Positions 1-16,744 of a DNA stretch of 64,000 nt are shown here, piece after piece. The translations under genes and the position numbers were made by a program. Each line of letters opens with the position of its first letter. Position 1 is the stretch's first letter. Source of the stretch: Eriocheir sinensis (taxonomy: Eukaryota > Arthropoda > Malacostraca > Decapoda > Varunidae); the NCBI RefSeq assembly GCF_024679095.1, contig NW_026111765.1:930001-994000 (forward strand), written 5' to 3'. The notes beneath the pieces were generated by a model. It saw only the letters and a program-made list of their open reading frames with translations. It was not told where the DNA came from and did not search any database.

Positions 1-3000
1 ATGTAAATGCGTACATAAAATAACCTAAATTTGTATAAAACTATATACAAAATACACAAAAATAATTTAAATTTGTTTGAAAAGAAATATACAAAATACA
101 CATAAAATTAGGTAAATTTGTATTTAAATACATATACAAAATGCACATCAAATAATGTAAATTTGAATGAAAATATATAAACAAATACACTTAAAATAAC
201 GTAAATTTGTATAAAAAATATATGCAATAATGTAAATGTGTATTAAAAATATATATACAAAAAACAAATAGAATAATGTAAAATCGTATCAAAATAAATA
301 CACAGAATATCAATAAAATAATGTAAACTTGTATGAAAATAAAGATGCAAAATTTCAAAAATTATCGCATTTTTATAAAATATATTTACCAAAATACACA
401 TAAAATATTTAAATTTGTATTGAAATAAATATACAAAATGCATATACAGTAAGGTAAACTTGTATTGAAAGAGATATTCAAAAATACATATAAAACAACG
501 TAAATTTGTTTCAAAATATATATACGAATACTCATAAAATAAAGTAGATTTCTATAGAAATATATATACAAAATACATATGAAATTATGTAAATACGTAT
601 AAAAATATATATACAAAATACATATCAAATAATGTAAATTCGAGTCAAAATAAATAAACAAAATATCATGAAAAGAATGTGTATTTGTATGAATATAGAT
701 AATAGATAATAAATTTGTATAAAATATATATGCAAGATACACATTAAATAATGTAAATATGTATAAAAAAGTATATACAAAAAACAAATAGAATAATGTA
801 ACATCGTATGAAAATAAATACACCGAATATTAATAAAATAATGTAAATTTGTATGAAAATAAAGATGCAAAATTCCCATAAAATAGCGCATTTCTTATAA
901 AAATATATATACCAAATACACATAAAATATTTAAATTTGCATTGAAATAAATATACAAAATGCACATTCAATAAGGTAAATTTGTATTGAAAGAGATATG
1001 CAAAAATACATATAAAACAATGTAAATTTGTTTCAAAATATATTTACCAATACAAATAAAAAAACGTAGATTTCTATAAAAATATATATACAAAATACAC
1101 ATAAAATTAAGTAAATACGTATAAAAATGTATACAAAATACATATAAAATAATGTAATTTCGAATTAAAATAAATGTAAATTTGAATGAAAATATAAAAA
1201 AAACTACACTTAAAATAACGTAAATTTGTATAAAATATATATGCAAGATACACATTAAATAATGTAAATGAGTATAAAAAAATATATACAAAAAACAAAA
1301 AGAATAATGTAAAATCGTATAAAAAAATACACAGAATATCAATAAAATAATGTAATTTGTATGAAAATAGATACAAAATTCCCAAAAATTATCGCATTTT
1401 TTATGAAAATATATATACCAAAATACACATAAAATATTTAAATTTGTATTGAAATAAATATACAAAATGCATATACAGTAAGGTAAATTTGTATTAAAAG
1501 AGATATTCAAAAATACATATAAAACAATGTAAATTTGTTTCAAAATATATATGCGAATACACATAAAATAACGTAGATTTCTATAGAAATATATATACAA
1601 AATACATCTGAAATTATGTAAATACGTATAAAAATATATATATAAAATACATATCAAATAATGTAAATTCGTGTCAAAATAAATAAACAAAATATCATGT
1701 AAAGAATGTGTATTTGTATAAAAATAGATAAAACATAATAAATTTGTATAAAATATATATGCAAGATACTCATTAAATAATGTAAATATGTATAAAAAGG
1801 TATATACAAAAAACAAATAGAATAATGTAGCATCGTATCAAAATAAATACACCGAATATTAATAAAATAATGTAAATTTGTATGAAAATAAAGATGCAAA
1901 ATTCCCATAAAACAGCGCATTTCTTATAAAAATATATATACCAAAATACAGATAAAATATTTAAATTTGCATTGAAATAAATATACAAAATGCACATACA
2001 ATAAGGTAAATCTGTATTGACATAGATATGCAAAATACATATAAAACAATGTAAATTTGTTTCAAAATATATATACGAATACACATAAAATAACGTAGAT
2101 TTGTATAAAAATATATATACAAAATACACATAAAATGAAGTAAATACGTATAAGAAAATGTATACAAAATACACATAAAATAATGAAAATTGTTTCAAAA
2201 TAAATAAACAAAATACCAATAAAAGAATGTGTATTTGTATAAATATAAATATACAAAATACACATAAAATAACATAAATTTGTATAAAACTATATACAAA
2301 AAAAACACAGAAGTTATTAAATTCGTATGAAAATAGATGTACAAAATACAGATAAAATAAGCTAAATTTGAATTGAAATGTGTATACAAAATACATAAAA
2401 TAATGTAAATTTGTATCAAAATATTTATAAAAATACATATAATAACGTAAATTTGTTTAAAAATATATAAACAAAATACACATTAAGTAATGTAAATACG
2501 TATAAAAAATATGTACAAAATACACATATAATCATGTAATTCGTATCAAACTAAATAAACAAAATATCAGTAAAATAATGTAAATTTGTATGAGAAAACA
2601 TATACAAATACATATAAAATAACGCTAATTTCCATAAAAATATATGTCCAAAAATGAACGTAAAATAAAGTAGCTTTGGATAAAATATATATACCACGCA
2701 CACATTAAATAATGTAAATGCGTACATAAAATAACCTAAATTTGTATAAAACTATATACAAAACTACACAAAAATAATTTAAATTTGTATGAAAAGAAAT
2801 ATACAAAATACACATAAAATTAGGTTAATTTGTATTGAAATACATATACAAAATACATATAAAATAATGTAAATTTGAAAGAAAATATATAAACAAATGC
2901 ACATATAATAACGTAAATTTGTATGAAATATATATTCAAAATACATTAAATAATGTAAATATGTATAAAAAAATATATACAAAACACAAATAGTATAATG

Positions 3001-5730
3001 TAAAATCGTATCAAAATATATACACAGAATATTAATAAAATAATGTAAATTTGTATGATAATTAAGATGCAAAATACCTATAAAATAACGCATTTTTTAT
3101 AAAATTATTGATACCAAAATACACATAAAATATTTGAATTTGTATTAAAATAAATATACAAAATGCACATACAATAAGGTAAATTTGTATTGAAATAGAT
3201 ATGCAAAATACATATAAAATAATGTAAATTTGTTTCAAAATATATATACGAATATACATAAAATAACGTAGATTTCTATAAAAATACATACACAAAATAC
3301 ACATAATATTAAGTAAATACTTATAAAAAAATGTATACAAAATACACATAAAATAATGTAAATTCGTATAAATGTAAATAAACAATATACCAATAAAAGA
3401 ATGTGTATTTGTATAAATATAAATATACAAAATGCACATAAAATAACGTAAATTTATATAAATCTATATACATAAAATAACGCAAATTTCTATAAAAATA
3501 TATGTACAAAAATGAACATAAAATAAATTTGCATAAAAATATATATACAAAACACACTTTAGATAATGTAAATGAGTATAAAATATGTATACAAAATACC
3601 TATGAAATAATCTAAATTGTATCGAATTAAATTAAGAAAATATCAATAAAATAATGTAATTTTGGATGAAAATATATATACAAAATACACATAAAATAAC
3701 CTAAATTCAAATACAAATATACACATAAAATAATTTAAAATTGAATGAAATAAATATACAAAATAAACATAAAATAAGGTAAATTTGTAATGAAATATAT
3801 GAAAAAACACACATAAAATAATATAAATTTGTATGAAAATATATATACAAATACACATTAAATAACATGAATTTGTATAAAATTTGTATCAAAATATATA
3901 CTTATACACACAATAAAATAACGTAATTTTTTTATGAAAATGTATATACAAAATACACATAAATTAATTTAAATACGTAGAAAAATATATATACAAAAAA
4001 CACATAAAATAATGTAAATTTGTATGAAAATATATAAACAAATACACATAAAATAATTTAAATTTGGATAAAATATATATACAAAATGAACATGAAATAA
4101 TGTAAATATGTATAAAAAAAATATACAAAATACACATAGAATAATGTTAAATCGTATCAAAATAAATAAAGAGAATATCAATAAAATAATGTAAATTTAT
4201 ATGAAAATAAAGATGCAAAATATCCATATAATAACGCATATTTGCATAAAAATATATATACAAAAATACATATAAAATAGTTAAATTTGTATTAAAATAA
4301 ATATACAAAATGCACGTACAATAAAGTAAACTGGTATTGAAATAGATATGCAAAATACATCAATAATGTAAATTTGTATCAAAATATATATACGAACTCT
4401 CATAAAATAGACTAAATTTCTATAAAAATAAACATACAAAATAGACATACAAAATACACATATAACTACTTGAATTTGTATTTAAATACATGTTCAAAAA
4501 AACACATAAAATAATGTAGATTTGAATGAAATGAAAACAAATACATTTTATATAAAATATATACAAAATACATAGAATAATGTAAAATCATATTAAAATA
4601 AATACACAGAATATCAATAAAATAATGTAAATTTGTATGAAAATAAAGATGCAAAATACCCATAAAATAAAGCATATTTTTATAAAAATGCATACACAAA
4701 AATACACATAGATTAATCAAATTTGTATTAAAATTAATATACAAAATGCACATACAATAAGGTAAATTTGTATTGAAAAAATATGCAAAATACACATAAA
4801 ACACTGTAAAATTGTCTCAAAATAAATATACGAATACACATAAAATAACGCAGATTTCTATAGAAATATATATACAAAATACACTTGAAATAATGTAAAT
4901 ACGTATAAAAATATATATAAAAAATACACATTAAATAATGTTAACTCGTGTCAAAATAAATAAACAAAATATCATGGAAAGAATGTATATTTGTATGAAA
5001 ATAGATATACAAAATACACATAAAATAACCTAAATTTGTATAAAACTATATACAAAAATACACAAAATAATTTAAACTTGTATGAAAATAAATATACAAA
5101 AACATATAAAAATAGGTATTTTGTATTGAAATACATATATATACACATAAAATAATGTAAATTTGAATGAAAATATATAAACATATAGACTTAAAATATC
5201 GTAAATTTGTATCAAATATTTATAAAAAAAAAACATTAAATAAATTAAATATAAAAAATATATATACAAAACACAAATAAAATAATGTAAAATCGTATCA
5301 AAATAAATACAGAAAATATTAATAAAATAATGTAAATTTGTATGAAAATTAAGATGCAAAATACCCATAAAATAACGCATTTTTATAAAAATATATATAC
5401 GAAAAACATAAGATATTTGATTTTGTATTAAAATAAATAGATATACAAAATACACATAAAATAAGCTAAATTTGAATTGAAATATATATAAAAATATAAA
5501 ATAATGTAAATTTGTATCAAAATACCTATACAAATACACATATAATAACGTAAATTTGTATAAAATATATAAACAAAATACACATTAAATAATGTAAATA
5601 CGTATAAAATTTTAAAAATACACAATAATCATGTAATTCGTATCAAAATAAATAGACAAATACCAATAAAATAATGTAAATTTCTATGAGAAAACATATA
5701 CAAAATACACATAACGCAAATATCAATAAA
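1..5730 (-). repeat. 45-bp satellite block 1, A-rich strand up
   Basis: Tandem 45-bp monomers read in canonical T-rich orientation on the minus strand; on the plus strand they appear as ACATAAAATAATGTAAATTTG-like words spaced about 45 bp. Diverged monomer types recur in order. The marker ATTATCGC at 361 and 1388 shows a higher-order period of about 1027 bp, close to 23 monomers. Types with GATAATAGATAATAAAT (near 700) and its variant near 1730 follow the same period. No gene is supported; open frames of up to 282 codons on the minus strand come from the stop-free monomer. Confidence 0.93.
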
Positions 5731-6402
<672 letters not shown>

Positions 6403-6932
6403 TATAAAACAATGTAAATTTGTATGAAAATAAAGATGCAAAATATCCATTAAATAACGCATTTTTATAAAATATATATACCAAAATACATATGAAAAAA
6501 TTAATTTGTATTAAAATAAATATACAAAATACACATACAATAAGGTAAATCTGTATTGAAATAGATATGCAAAATACATATAAAACAATGTAAATTTGTT
6601 TCAAAATATATATTCGAATACACATAAAATAACGTAGATTTGTATAAAAATATATATGCAAAATACTTATAAAATGAAGTAAATACGTATAAGAAAATGT
6701 ATACAAAATACACATAAAATAATGTAAATTCGTATCAAAATAAATAAACAAAATACCAATAAAAGAATGTGTATTTGAATAAATATAAATATACAAAATA
6801 CACATAAAACAACGTAAATTTGTATAAAACTATACAAAAATACACAGAAGTAATTAAATTCGTATGAAAATAGATATACAAAATACAGATAAAATAAGCT
6901 AAATTTGAATTGAAATGTATATACAAAATACA
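6403..6932 (-). repeat. 45-bp satellite block 3, A-rich strand up
   Basis: Minus-oriented monomers begin abruptly at ATATAAAACAATG and end at ATACAAAATACA followed by ATATTTTATGTGT. The monomer-type order resembles 2000-2400 on the same strand and is the inverse of 54890-55370. Confidence 0.92.
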
Positions 6933-7549
6933 ATATTTTATGTGTATATTTGTATTTAGGTTATTTTATGTGCATTTTGTATATATATTTTCATCCAAAA
7001 TTACATTATTTTCTTAATTTAATTCGATACGAATTTAGATTATTTCATAGGTATTTTCTATACATATTTTTATACTCATTTACATTACCTAATGTGTGTT
7101 TTGTATATATATTTTTATGCAAATTTATTTTATGTTCATTTTTGTACATATATTTTTATAGAAATTTGCGTTATTTTATGTAAATAGTTTTATATAAATT
7201 TACGTTATTTTATGTGCATTTTGTATATTTATATTTATACAAATACACATTCTTTTATTGGTATATTGTTTATTTACATTTATACGAATTTACATTATTT
7301 TATGTGTATTTTGTATACATTTTTTATACGTATTTACTTAATGTTATGTGTATTTTGTATATGTATTTTTATAGAAATCTACGTTATTTTATGTGTATTC
7401 GTATATATATTTTGAAACAAATTTACATTATTTTATATGTATTTTCCATATCTATTTCAATACAAATTTACCTTATTGTATGTGCATTTTGTATATTTAT
7501 TTTAATACAAATTGAAATATTTTATGTGTATTTTGGTATCAATAATTTT
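6933..7549 (+). repeat. 45-bp satellite block 4, T-rich strand up
   Basis: Plus-oriented monomers, including the type with CTTAATTTAATTCGATACG. The type order matches 53660-54210 on the plus strand and is the inverse of about 3100-3720 and 18780-19240. The block ends in an AATAATTTTATAAAAAAACG switch. Confidence 0.92.
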
Positions 7550-8379
7550 ATAAAAAAACGTAAATTTGTATAAAAAAAATATGTACAAAACACAAATAGA
7601 ATAATGTAAAATCGTATCAAAATAAATACACAGAATATTAATAAAATAATGTAAATTTGTATGAAAATAAAGATGCAAAATAGACATAAAATAACGCATT
7701 TTTTCATTTATAAAATATATATACCAAAATACACATCAAAATTAAATTTGTATTAAAATAAATATACAAAAAACAACTACAATAAGGTAAATTTGTATTG
7801 AAATAGATATGCAAAATACATATAAAACAATGTAAATTTGTTTCAAAATATATATACGAATACACATAAAATAACGTAGATTTCTATAAAAAATATATAT
7901 ACAAAATACACATAAAATGAAGTAAATACGTATAAAAAATGTATACAAAATAAACATAAAATAATGTAAATTCGTATCAAAATAAATAAACAAAATACCA
8001 ATAAAAGAATGTGTATATGTATAAATATAAATATACAAAATACACATAAAATAACGTAAATTTATATAAAACTATATACAAAAATACTCAGAAGTAATTA
8101 AATTTGTATGAAAATATATACAAAATACACACAAAATAAGCTAAATTTGAATTGAAATATATATACAAAATACATGAAATAAAGTAAATTTGTATCAAAT
8201 TTATATAATAATTTATATAATAACGTAAATTTGTATGAAAATATATAAACAAAATACACATTAAATAATGTAAATACGTATAAAAAAATATGTACAAAAT
8301 ACACATATAATCATGTAATTCGTATCAAAATAAATAAACAAAATACCAATAAATAATATAAATTTGTATGAGTAAACGT
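7550..8379 (-). repeat. 45-bp satellite block 5, A-rich strand up
   Basis: Minus-oriented monomers ending in AAATTTGTATGAGTAAACGT. That end is the reverse complement of the junction seen at 24040-24070. Confidence 0.92.
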
Positions 8380-8402
8380 GTATGTTGCATATTTTTTCAA
8401 TA

Positions 8403-9120
8403 CAAATTTACCTTATTATATACGCATTTTGTATATTAATTTTAATACAAATTTAATAATTCGATGTGTATTTTTGTATCTGTATTTTTATAAACATATG
8501 CTTTATTTTTTGGGTATTTTGCATCTTTATTTTCATACAAATTTACATTATTTAATTGATATACTGCTCATTCATTTTGATACGAATTGACATTATTCTA
8601 TGTGTATTTTGTATATATTTTTCATACAAATGTTCGTTATTTTATGTGTATTTGTTTATATATTTTGACACAAATTTTCAATATTTTATGGGTATTTTGT
8701 ATATACATTTCAAAAGAAATTTACCTAGTTGTATGTGTATTTTGTATATCTATTTTCATACAAACTCAAATTATTTCTATGTATTTTTGTATATATTTTA
8801 ATACAAATTTTTGTTATGTTATGTGTATTTTGTAAATTTATTTTCATTCAAATATATATTATTTTATTGGTGTTTTGTTGATTTATATTGATACGAATTT
8901 ACATTATTTTATATGTACTTTGTATATATATATTTATACGCTTTTACATTATTTAATATTTATTTTGAATATATATATTTTTATACAAATTCATGGTATT
9001 CTATGTGTATTTGTATATATATTTTCAAATAAATTTACATTATTTTATGTGTATTTTGTACATATATTTTATTACAAAGGTACCTTATTTTATGTTTATT
9101 TTGTATGTGTATTTTGTATA
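8403..9120 (+). repeat. 718-bp higher-order repeat, copy 1
   Basis: From CAAATTTACCTTATTATATA here to the same word at 9121 is 718 bp, or 16 monomers of about 45 bp. The monomer types then repeat in the same order, including the unusual TTATTTTTTGGGTATTTTGC and TCATTCATTTTGATACG types. Confidence 0.88.
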
Positions 9121-10100
<980 letters not shown>

Positions 10101-10124
10101 TTATTGGTATTTTGTTTATTTATT

Positions 10125-11990
10125 TTAATTCGAATTTACATTATTTTATGTGTATTTTGTATACATTTTTTTATACGTATTTACTTAATTTTATGTGTAT
10201 TTTGTATATATATTTTTATAGAAATCTACGTTTTTTTATTTGTATTCGTATATATATTTTGAAACAAATTTACATTGTTTTATATGGATTTTTGCATATC
10301 TCTTTCAATACAAATTTACCTTATTGTATGTGCATTTTGTGTATTTATTTCAATGCAAATTTAAATATTTTATATGTATTTTAGTATATATATTTTTATA
10401 AGAAATGCGCTATTTTATAGGAATTTTGCAACTTTGTTTTCATACAAATTTACATTATTTTATTAATATTCGGCGTATTTATTTTCATACGATGTTACAT
10501 TATTCTATTTGTTTTTTGTATATACTTTTTTATACATATTTACATTATTTAATGTGTATCTTGCATATATATTTTATTCAAATTTATTATCTATTATCTA
10601 TTTTCATACAAATACACATTCTTTTCATGATATTTTGTTTATTTATTTTGACACGAATTAACATTATTTGATATGTATTTTGTATATATATTTTTATACG
10701 TATTTACATAATTTCATATGTATTTTGTATATATATTTCTATAGAAATCTACTTTATTTTATGTTTATTCGTATATATATTTTGAAACAGATTTACATTG
10801 TTTTATACGTATTTTTGAATATCTCTTTCAATACAAATTTACCTTACTGTATATGCATTTTGTATATTTATTTCAATACAAATTTAAATATTTTATGTGT
10901 ATTTTGGTAAATATATTTTTATAAAAAATGCGATAATTTTTGGGAATTTTGCATCTTTATTTTCATACAAATTTACATTATTTTATTGATATTCTGTGTA
11001 TTTATTTTGATACGATTTTACATTATTCTATTTGTTTTTTGTATATATTTTTTTATACACATTTACATTATTTAATGTGTATCTTGCATATATATTTTAT
11101 ACAAATTTACGTTATTTTAAGTGTTTTTGTTTATATATTTTCATTCAAATTTACATTATTTGATGTGTATTTTGTATATGTATTTCAATACAAATTTACC
11201 AAATTTTATGTGTATTTTGTATATTTCTTTTCAAACGAATTTAAATTATTTTTGTGTATTTTTGTATATAGTTTTATACAAATTTAGGTTATTTTATGTA
11301 CGCATTTACATTATTTAGTGTGTTTTGTATATATATTTTTATGCAAATTTACTTTATTTTATGTGCATTTTTGTACATATATTTTTATAGAAATTTGCGT
11401 TATTTGTAAATGTTTTCTCATACAAATTTACATTATTTTATTGCTATTTTGTTTATTTATTTTGATACGAGTTACATGATTATATGTGTATTTTGTACAT
11501 GTTTTTTATACGTATTTACATTACTTAATGTGTATTTTGTTTAAATATTTTTAAACAAATCTACGTTATTATATGTATTTGTATAAATATTTTGATACAG
11601 ATTTACATTATTTTATGTATTTTGTATGTACATTTCAATTCAAATTTAGCTTATTTTAGCTGTATTTTGTATATATATTTTCATACAAATTTAATTACTT
11701 CTGTGTATTTTTGTATATAGTTTTATACAAATTTACGATATTTTTTGTGTATTTTGTATATTTATATTTATACAAATACACATTCTTTTACTCTTATTTA
11801 ATTTATTTATTTTGATACGATTTTTATGTGTATTTTGTATTAATTTTTTTATACGTATTTACTTCATTTTATGTGTATTTTGTATATATTTTTATAGAAA
11901 TCTACGTTATTTTATGTGTATTCGTATATATATTTTGAAACAAATCTACATTGTTTATTATGTATTTTTGAATATCTCTTTCAATACAAA
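10125..11990 (+). repeat. Segmental duplication S1, copy 1 (about 1.87 kb)
   Basis: The ordered monomer types match 42945-44810 in direct orientation at an offset of about 32.82 kb. For example, ATAAAAAATGCGATAATTTTTGGG-like sequence starts at 10921 here and 43741 there. Small indels separate the copies. Confidence 0.8.
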
Positions 11991-12000
11991 TTTATCTCTC

Positions 12001-12440
12001 CATATATACCAAAATACACATAAAAAAATTAAATTTGATTTAAAATAAATATTTAAAAAACACATACAATAAGGTAAATTTGTATTGAAATAGATATGCA
12101 AAATACATATAAAACAATGTAAATTTGTTTCAAAATATATATACGAATACACATAAAATAACGTAGATTTCTATAAAAATATATATACAAAATACACATA
12201 AATGAAGTAAATACGTATAAAATGTTTACAAATATAAAATAATGTAAATTCGCATCAAAATAAATATACAAATTACCAATAAAAGAATATGTATTTGTAT
12301 AAATATAAATATACAAAATACACAAAATAACGTAAATTTATATAAAACTATAAACAAAAATACGCAGAAGTATTTTAATTTGTATGAAAATAGATATACA
12401 AAATAAGGTAAATTCGTTTCAAATTCAATAAACAAAATTC
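12001..12440 (-). repeat. 45-bp satellite block 7, A-rich strand up
   Basis: Short minus-oriented block. It starts at CATATATACCAAAATACACA, directly after plus-oriented TTTCAATACAAATTTATCTC, and ends in a junction containing a tandem 8-bp microduplication. Confidence 0.91.
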
Positions 12441-12463
12441 AGATTTTATAAAAATAATATAAA

Positions 12464-12479
12464 ATCAGATTATCAGATT
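12464..12479. repeat. 8-bp microduplication at a strand-switch junction
   Basis: ATCAGATT occurs twice in tandem (12464-12471 and 12472-12479) exactly where the satellite flips from minus to plus orientation. The word is not part of the usual monomer vocabulary. This resembles filler DNA at a repaired break; that reading is inference. Confidence 0.75.
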
Positions 12480-14675
12480 TTGTATATCTATTTTCATACA
12501 AACTCAAATTATTTCTATGTATTTTTCTATATATTTTAATACAAATTTTAGTTATGTTATGTGTATTTTGTAAATTTATTTTCATTCAAATATATATTAT
12601 TTTATTGGTGTTTTGTTGATTTATATTGATACGAATTTACATTATTTTATATGTACTTTGTATATATATTTTTATACGCTTGCACATTATTTAATATTTA
12701 TTTTGAATATATATTTTTATTCAAACTCATGGTATTTTATGTGTATTTGTATATATATTTTCATATAAATTTACATTATTTTATGTGTATTTTGTACATA
12801 TATTTTTTTACAAATCTACCTTATTTTATGTTTATTTTGTATATGTATTATGTATATTTATATTTATCCAAATACACATTCTTTTATTGCTATTTTGTTT
12901 ATTTATTTTAAATCGAATTTACATTATTTTATGTGTATTTTGTATACATTTTTTATACGTATTTACTTAATTTTATGTGTATTTTGTATATATTTTTTAT
13001 AGAAATCTACGTTTTTTTATTTGTATTCGTATATATATTTTGAAAAAAATTTACATTGTTTTATATGTATTTTTGCATATCTCTTTCAATACAAATTTAC
13101 CTTATTTTATGTGCATTTTGTATATTTATTTCAATACAAATTTAAATATTTTATGTGTATTTTGGTATATATATTTTTATAAGAAATGCGCTATTTTATG
13201 GGAATTTTGCATCTTTATTTTCATACAAATTTAAATTATTTTATTAATATTCGGTGTATTTATTTTGATACGAATTTACATTATTCTATTTGTTTTTTGT
13301 ATATACTTTTTTATACATATTTACATTATTTAATGAGTATCTTGCATATATATTTTATACAAATTTATTATCTATTATCTATTTTTATACAAATACACAT
13401 TCTTTTCATGATATTTTGTTTATTTATTTTGACACGAGTTTACATTATTTGATATGTATTTTGTATATATATTTTTATACGTATTTACATAATTTCATAT
13501 GTATTTTGTATGTATATTTCTATAGAAATCTACTTTATTTTATGTGTATTCGTATATGTATTTTGAAACAAATTTACATTGTTTGATATGTATTTTTGAA
13601 TATCTCTTTTAATACAAATTTACCTTACTGTATATGCATTTTGTATATTTATTTCAATACAAATTTAAATATTTTATGTGTATTTTGGTATATATATTTT
13701 TATAAAAAATGCGATAATTTTTGGGAATTTTGCATCTTTATTTTTATACAAATTTACATTAATTTATTGATATTCTGTGTATTTATTTTGATACGATTTT
13801 ACATTATTCGTTTTGGTTTTTGTATATATTTTTTTTACACATTTACATTATTTAATGTGTATCTTGCATATATATTTTATACAAATTTACGTTATTTTAA
13901 GTGTATTTGTTTTTATATTTTCATTCAAATTTACATTTATTTTAATTCGAAATTACATTATTTTATGTGTATTTTGTATACATTTTTTTATACGTATTTA
14001 CTTAATTTTATGTGTACTTTGTATATATATTTTTTTAGAAATCTACGTTTTTTTATTTGTATTCGTATATATATTTTAAAACAAATTTACATTGTTTTAT
14101 ATGTATTTTTGCATATCTCTTTCAATACAAATTTACCGTATTGTATGTGCATTTTGTATATTTATTTCAATGCAAATTTAAATATTTTATGTGTATTTTG
14201 GCATATATATTTTTATAAGAAATGCGCTATTTTATGGGAATTTTGCATCTTTATTTTCATTCAAATTTACATTATTTTATTAATATTCGGTGTATTTATT
14301 TTGATTCAAATTTACATTATTTTATGTGTATTTTGTGTATGTATTTCAATACAAATTTACCTAATTTTATGTGTATTTTGTATATTTATTTTCATTCAAA
14401 TTTAAAATATTTTTGTGCATTTTTGTATATAGTTTGATACAAATTTAGGTTATTTTATATGTATTTTGTATATCTATTTTCATACAAATACACATTCTTT
14501 TATTAATATTTTGTTTATTTATTTTGGCGCGAATTTTATGTGAATTTGTTTTCATTTCATACAAATTTACATTATTTTATGTGTATTTTGCACATGTGTT
14601 TAAATACAAATTTAACTAATTATATGTGTATTTTGTATATCTATTTTCATACAAATTGATTTTTATTCAAATTTT
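12480..14675 (+). repeat. 45-bp satellite block 8, T-rich strand up
   Basis: Plus-oriented monomers with a roughly 515-525 bp higher-order spacing: the TTTTGCATC type recurs near 13207, 13729 and 14242. It ends at ATTTTCGTAATCTTATAAAA, a junction repeated near 22622. Confidence 0.93.
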
Positions 14676-15307
14676 CGTAATCTTATAAAAATATATATAG
14701 CAAAATACACATAAAATATTTAAATTTGCATTGAAATAAATATACAAAATGCACATACAATAAGGTAAATTTGTATTGAAAGAGATATGCAAAAATACAT
14801 ATAAAACAATGTAAATTTGTTTCAAAATATATACGAATACAAATAAAAAAAAGTAGATTTCTATAAAATATATATACAAAATACATAAAATTAAGTAAAT
14901 ACGTATAAAAAAATGTATATAAAAATACACATAAAATAATGTAAATTCGAATTAAAATAAATAAACAAAATACCAATAAAAGAATGTGTATTTGGATAAA
15001 TATAAATATACAAAATACACATACAAAATAACCATAAAATACGGTAGAGTTGTAAAAAAATAGATGTACAAAATACACATAAAATAATGTAAATATATAT
15101 AACAATATATATACAAATACACATAAAATACTATGAATTTGTATAAAAATATATATTCAAAATAAATATTAAATAATGTAAAAGCGTATAAAAATATATA
15201 TACAAATACAGATACAAAAATACACATCGAATAATTAAATTTGTATTAAAATTAATACACAAAATGCGTATATAATAAGGTAAATTTGTTTTGAAAAAAT
15301 ATGCATA
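14676..15307 (-). repeat. 45-bp satellite block 9, A-rich strand up
   Basis: Minus-oriented block. Together with the preceding junction it matches 22620-23160 (offset about 7951 bp). It ends at ATGCATACATGTTTACTCAT, a variant of recurrent junction J-A. Confidence 0.92.
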
Positions 15308-16744
15308 CATGTTTACTCATACAAATTTATATTATTTTATTGGTATTTTGTTTATTTATTTTGATACGAATTACATGATTATATGTGTATTTTGTACATA
15401 TTTTTTTATACGTATTTACATTATTTAATGTTTATTTTGTTTATATATTTTCGTACAAATTTACGTTATTATATGTGTATTTGTATAATTATTTTGATAC
15501 AAATTTACTTTATTTCATGTATTTTGTATATATATTTCAATTGAAATTTAGTTTATTTCATGTGTATTTTGTATATATTTTCATACAAATTTAATTACTT
15601 CTGTGTAATTTTGTATATAGTTTTATATAAATTTACGTTATTTTATGTGTATTTTGTATATTTATATTCATACAAATACACATTCTTTTATTGGTATTTT
15701 GTTTATTTATTTTGATACGAATTTACATTATTTTATGTGTATTTTGTATACATTTTTTTATACGTATTTACTTCATTTTATGTGTATTTTGTATATATAT
15801 TTTTATAGAAATCTACGTCATTTTATGTGTATTCGTATATATATTTTGAAACAAATTTACATTGTTTTATATGTATTTTGCATATCTATTTCAAATCAAA
15901 TTTACCTTATTGTATGTGTTTTTTGTATATTTATTTTAATACAAATTTAATTTTTTGTTGTGTATTTTGGTATATATATATTTATAAATAAAAAAAATTC
16001 GTTATTTTATGGGTATTTTGCTTCTTTATTTTCATACAAATTTACATTATTTTATTAATATTCTGTGTATTTATTTTGATACGATTTTACATTATTCTAT
16101 TTGTGTTTTGTACATATTTTCTATACAAATTTGTTTATGTATTTTCATTCAAATTTACATTATTTTATGTGTATTTTGTGTATGTATTTCAATACAAATT
16201 TACCTAATTTTATGTGTATTTTGTATATTTATTTTCATACAAATTTAAAATATTTTTGTGTATTTTTGTATATAGTTTGATACAAATTTAGATTATTTTA
16301 TGTGTATTTTGTATATCTATTTTCATACAAATACACATTCTTTTATTGATATTTTGTTTATTTATTGTGACGCGAATTTACATTATTTAATGTGTATTTT
16401 GTATATATATTTTCATACGTAATTACATCATTTCATGTGTATTTTGTATAGTTTTAAACAAATTTATATTATTTAATGTATATTTTGTATATATATATTT
16501 ATACAAATACACATACTTTTATTGGTATTTTGTTTATTTATTTTGATACTAATTTACATTATCTTATGTGTATTATGTATACATTTTTTATACGTATTTA
16601 CTTAATTTTATGTGTATTTTGTATATATATTTTTATAGAAATCTACCTTATTTCATGTGTATTCGTATATATATTTTGAATCAAATTTACATTGTTTATA
16701 TGTTTTTTGCATATCTATTTTTGTGTATTCTGTATTTATTTTTG
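15308..16744 (+). repeat. 45-bp satellite block 10, T-rich strand up
   Basis: Plus-oriented monomers whose type order matches 21380-22500. It ends at TATTTTTGTTATACATAG, a junction whose reverse complement is present near 51965. Confidence 0.93.

Noticed and set aside
968..1816. 282-codon minus-strand open frame and the many similar frames across the window
   Set aside because: Translation is a 15-residue repeat that follows the 45-bp satellite period. The consensus T-rich strand lacks stop codons in all three frames, so long frames are expected without coding function.
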